From: Cytobacillus sp. S13-E01
GTDB taxonomy: Bacteria; Bacillota; Bacilli; Bacillales; Bacillaceae_L
NCBI RefSeq assembly: GCF_029193815.1
Contig: NZ_JARFVC010000007.1
Span: forward strand, 62,001 to 126,000
DNA length: 64,000 bases
Reading direction: 5' to 3'
Of this stretch, positions 61,355 through 64,000 are shown piece after piece. Both the position numbers and the translations under genes were made by a program. The notes beneath the pieces are model-generated. The model had not been told where the DNA came from. It ran no database searches and worked only from the letters and a program-made list of their open reading frames with translations. Every line of letters starts with the position of its first letter. Positions within the stretch are counted from its first letter, which is position 1.

Positions 61355-62344
61355 TTAAACCTCCAATGCTTCAGTATTCTTATATAACCAACATCTGCAT
61401 GTGTGGCTTTGTTCAACACTAGTTAACTCTGGTTCACTTTCTAAGCAAACATTCATAACTTCTGAACATCGTGGTGCAAATTTGCAGCCCTTTGGAAGAT
61501 TACTAGGGTTAGGAACATTGCCTGGAATTGATTCTAACCTGTCTGCCTTTTGACCTAACTTAGGAACAGAGCCAATCAATCCCTTTGTATAGGGGTGTTT
61601 TGGATTTTCAAACATTGTGAATACATCTGTTTCCTCAACCACCTTACCTGCATACATGACAACAACTCTGTCACACATTTCGGCTACAACTCCTAAATCA
61701 TGTGTAATTAACATAATTGAAGTATCACTTTCTTCTCGGAGATTTCTCATTAAATCTAGGATTTGAGCTTGAATCGTTACGTCTAATGCTGTTGTCGGTT
61801 CATCAGCAATTAACAATTTTGGCTTACAAGCCATGGCCATCGCTATCATGACTCGTTGTCTCATCCCACCAGAAAGTTGGTATGGATATTCATTTACAAT
61901 CTCATCAGCTCTGGGTATCCCTACTAGTTGCAACATTTTAACGGAATGCTCTCGAGCTTGCTTATTATCATATTTCATATGGAGGACTATCGCTTCCTCT
62001 AATTGCTTACCAATTTTATAGACTGGGTTTAGCGATGTCATTGGTTCCTGAAATATCATCGCAATCTCATTTCCTCTAATCTTACGCATTTCCCTCTCAG
62101 TTTTAGTTAAAAGATTTTCCCCTTCAAATTCTATTGATCCACCTACTATTTTACCTGGTGTATCCTTTAAAAGGCGCATCACTGATAGTGACGTAACACT
62201 TTTGCCGCAACCTGATTCACCAACAACACCGACTGTTTCTCCTTTGTTAACAGAAATCGTTACACCGTCAACAGCCTTAACAACTCCACTATCGCCATAG
62301 AAATGTGTTTGTAACTCTTTTACAACTAATAATGGTTCTTTCAT
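61355..62344 (-). CDS. dppD: Dipeptide/oligopeptide ABC transporter ATPase, DppD/OppD type
   Basis: 329-residue ATPase. Walker [18 protein letters not shown], signature LSGGMRQRVMIAMAM, Walker B PKLLIADEPTTALD, and the C-terminal motif GCKFAPRCSEVMNVC. It pairs with DppF. I chose the ATG at 62344, seven bases after AAGGGAGAG; nine more in-frame codons lie upstream without a site and would overlap the dppC stop. Confidence 0.93.
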   Translation of the reverse strand: MKEPLLVVKELQTHFYGDSGVVKAVDGVTISVNKGETVGVVGESGCGKSVTSLSVMRLLKDTPGKIVGGSIEFEGENLLTKTEREMRKIRGNEIAMIFQEPMTSLNPVYKIGKQLEEAIVLHMKYDNKQAREHSVKMLQLVGIPRADEIVNEYPYQLSGGMRQRVMIAMAMACKPKLLIADEPTTALDVTIQAQILDLMRNLREESDTSIMLITHDLGVVAEMCDRVVVMYAGKVVEETDVFTMFENPKHPYTKGLIGSVPKLGQKADRLESIPGNVPNPSNLPKGCKFAPRCSEVMNVCLESEPELTSVEQSHTCRCWLYKNTEALEV

Positions 62345-62371
62345 AAAAAAACTCTCCCTTCTATGAATCAT

Positions 62372-63277
62372 CTAATCTTTTATTTTCGGATCTAGTGCAT
62401 CACGTAAACCATCACCAAGGAGATTGAAAGCCAATACAGTTACAAAAATTGCCATGCCTGGGAAAAACGTAACGTGTGGAGCTGTATTTAAGTAGTCCCG
62501 TCCACTACTAAGCATCGCACCCCATTCAGGTGTCGGAGGCTGTGCCCCTAACCCCAGGAAACTAAGACTAGCGGCAATTAAAATTGCCGAACCGATTCGC
62601 ATTGTAAAATAAACGATAATACTTGAAACAGTTCCTGGAAAAATATGTTTCCAAATAATGCGTCGATGCTTCGCACCTATTGATTTGGTTGCTTCTACAT
62701 AAACTGTAGACTTAACTGATAATGTACTACTACGAACAATCCTAGCAAAAATTGGAACACTGAATATAGCTATTGCAATTACTACATTTTCAAGGCCTGG
62801 CCCTAATATCGCAATGATTCCAATAGCTAGCAGTATCCCAGGAAAGGCAAATAAAATATCACAAAAGCGCATTATAATACTATCTAACCATTTACCGTAA
62901 TAACCACTAATTAATCCAAGAAAAGTCCCACATACCGCTCCCAAAAAGACAGAAACCAAACCGACAAATAACGATATTTTCGTTCCTTCTAAGATGCGAC
63001 TAAAAATATCACGTCCGTACGCATCCGTTCCTGCCAAATGTTCAAAAGAAGGACCTTCTAGAACATGATCATAATCAGGCTCTTCTGAAGAATACGGTGC
63101 AATAAAAGGGCCTGTAACGGCTACTATAAATAAAAGCAAAATAAATACACCAGAAACCATTGCTAATCTCTGTTTTTTAAATTTCTTCCAAAACTCAGAT
63201 AGTGGTGTTTTCTTATTAGTCTGGTCTGAAACAGGTAATTTGGTGCTAACATTTTGTTCCGCTTGAACTTCCGCCAT
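62372..63277 (-). CDS. dppC: Dipeptide/oligopeptide ABC transporter permease, DppC/OppC type
   Basis: 301-residue permease. An N-terminal soluble part and first helix (residues about 38-60) precede the transport domain, with AGTDAYGRDIFSRILEGT, the EAA loop YVEATKSIGAKHRRIIWKHI (shown as EATKSIGAKHRRIIWKH) and the end motif FNLLGDGLRDALDPK. Forms the pore together with DppB. The ATG at 63277 follows AGGAGGT at seven bases. Confidence 0.93.
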   Translation of the reverse strand: MAEVQAEQNVSTKLPVSDQTNKKTPLSEFWKKFKKQRLAMVSGVFILLLFIVAVTGPFIAPYSSEEPDYDHVLEGPSFEHLAGTDAYGRDIFSRILEGTKISLFVGLVSVFLGAVCGTFLGLISGYYGKWLDSIIMRFCDILFAFPGILLAIGIIAILGPGLENVVIAIAIFSVPIFARIVRSSTLSVKSTVYVEATKSIGAKHRRIIWKHIFPGTVSSIIVYFTMRIGSAILIAASLSFLGLGAQPPTPEWGAMLSSGRDYLNTAPHVTFFPGMAIFVTVLAFNLLGDGLRDALDPKIKD

Positions 63278-63302
63278 GTGCTGTACCTCCTTTTCCTATA
63301 AA

Positions 63303-64000
63303 TTACTCAAAACGTATTTGTGGATTAAGAAAACCGTATAATAAATCCACGATTAGATTTATTAGAATAAATTCTAGTGCAAATAGTAACATCTCTGCCT
63401 GAATAACTGGATAATCTCTGAATGACACCGAATCAATTAGCAATCGACCAAGACCTGGCCAGCTAAAAACTGTTTCGATGACAATTGACCCCCCCAATAA
63501 AAATCCAAATTGCAGACCAGTCATCGTTACAACAGGAATCATCGCATTTTTCAGTCCATGTCCCCAAACAACTTTGTTTTCATTTAATCCCTTAGCTCTT
63601 CCTGTACGAATATAATCCTCTTTTAATATATCCATCAATGATGAACGAGAAAATCTAGCGATAACAGCTGCTACTCCTGCACCTAAAGTAAGTGAAGGGA
63701 GAATGTAACTTTTCCAAGAATCCATACCTCCTGTAGGTAACCAACCAAGTTGAACTGAAAATAACTGCATCAACATTAATCCCAACCAGAAGGATGGTAA
63801 TGATATTCCCGAGACTGCCCCGAACATCCCCACATAATCCTGCCATTTATTGCGCTTTGTTGCCGAAATAACCCCTATTAATAATCCAATTACTACCGCC
63901 CAAGCCATACTCCAAAAAGTTAACCAAAAGGTTGGCATAAAACGTGAGGCAATCTCTTCAAATACAGGTCGTTTTGTTTTTAATGAAGTTCCTAAATCAC
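63303..64000 (-). CDS. dppB: Dipeptide/oligopeptide ABC transporter permease, DppB/OppB type (cut by window edge)
   Basis: C-terminal 231 codons of the partner permease; the start is beyond the right edge. The open frame continues upstream of the first methionine in view as [20 protein letters not shown], typical of DppB, so the gene is truncated only by the window. Transport-domain features include the EAA loop [20 protein letters not shown] and [14 protein letters not shown], with the end [12 protein letters not shown]. The binding protein gene (dppE) is not seen and probably lies further upstream. Confidence 0.92.
   Translation of the reverse strand, partial: DLGTSLKTKRPVFEEIASRFMPTFWLTFWSMAWAVVIGLLIGVISATKRNKWQDYVGMFGAVSGISLPSFWLGLMLMQLFSVQLGWLPTGGMDSWKSYILPSLTLGAGVAAVIARFSRSSLMDILKEDYIRTGRAKGLNENKVVWGHGLKNAMIPVVTMTGLQFGFLLGGSIVIETVFSWPGLGRLLIDSVSFRDYPVIQAEMLLFALEFILINLIVDLLYGFLNPQIRFE

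Noticed and set aside
1-64000. tRNA or rRNA genes
   Set aside because: I looked for the conserved tRNA arms and rRNA cores and saw none; a dedicated scan would be needed to be certain.

Overview
The window looks like a chromosomal segment of a low-GC, Gram-positive member of the Bacillaceae. Codon use is AT-rich, Shine-Dalgarno sites are strong, TTG starts are common, and many genes are recognisable orthologues of the Bacillus subtilis yt region: amyX, ytlR, ytlQ, ytlP, ytkP, ytjP, ytzE, rsuA/ytzG, ytgP, ytfP, cse60, leuS and ytwF. The species cannot be fixed from the sequence alone. It is not B. subtilis itself, because the order is interrupted by other genes and by repeats.

Layout. (1) 1-16.9 kb is conserved core: pullulanase (cut by the window edge), a lipid kinase, a cold shock protein, an LrgAB pair, an RNA 2',3'-cyclic phosphodiesterase, a cysteine synthase homologue, a decayed MFS gene, dipeptidase PepV, an M48 protease fused to ankyrin repeats, a pseudouridine synthase, the lipid II flippase MurJ/YtgP and the flavoprotein YtfP. 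(2) 17-23.6 kb carries membrane and ion genes: NhaC antiporter, MgtE, phosphatidylserine synthase, a CoxG-like protein and heme A synthase. (3) 23.7-37.1 kb is a large, almost wholly minus-strand catabolic cluster. It encodes a two-component flavin hydroxylase with its own flavin reductase and stand-alone FAD synthetase, 3-hydroxyanthranilate dioxygenase, ACMS decarboxylase, a semialdehyde dehydrogenase, a RidA-type deaminase, and the full lower meta-cleavage set in the dmp order (dehydrogenase, hydratase, acylating acetaldehyde dehydrogenase, aldolase, 4-oxalocrotonate decarboxylase, tautomerase). A TRAP transporter sits inside it. Together these can take anthranilate (inferred substrate) through 3-hydroxyanthranilate to pyruvate and acetyl-CoA. 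(4) 37.1-40.1 kb is the regulatory edge: a VapBC-like pair, a second copy of the hydroxylase promoter with a 21-codon remnant of its gene, and two Crp/Fnr-family regulators facing tail to tail. (5) 40.1-53.9 kb holds the YhaNO nuclease pair, nitronate monooxygenase, an IS4-like remnant, a field of small palindromes, an aspartokinase, a PfpI gene broken by a 48-bp insertion, a membrane phosphoesterase, a MATE exporter and tRNA selenouridine synthase. (6) 54-64 kb returns to core: rhodanese YtwF, leuS with a T-box leader, then D-aminopeptidase DppA, an unusual AAA+ regulator and a dipeptide ABC transporter (dppFDCB) that runs off the end.

Two families of non-coding, hairpin-rich repeats are scattered here. 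Family A (three copies, 105-165 bp) has several nested stems. Family B (four copies plus a right-end fragment) folds into one long imperfect hairpin and lies at the 3' ends of genes, next to terminators. The most interesting material is the catabolic cluster with its doubled promoter and paired regulators, the AAA+ regulator lacking the sigma-54 contact loop, the protease-ankyrin fusion and the two repeat families.
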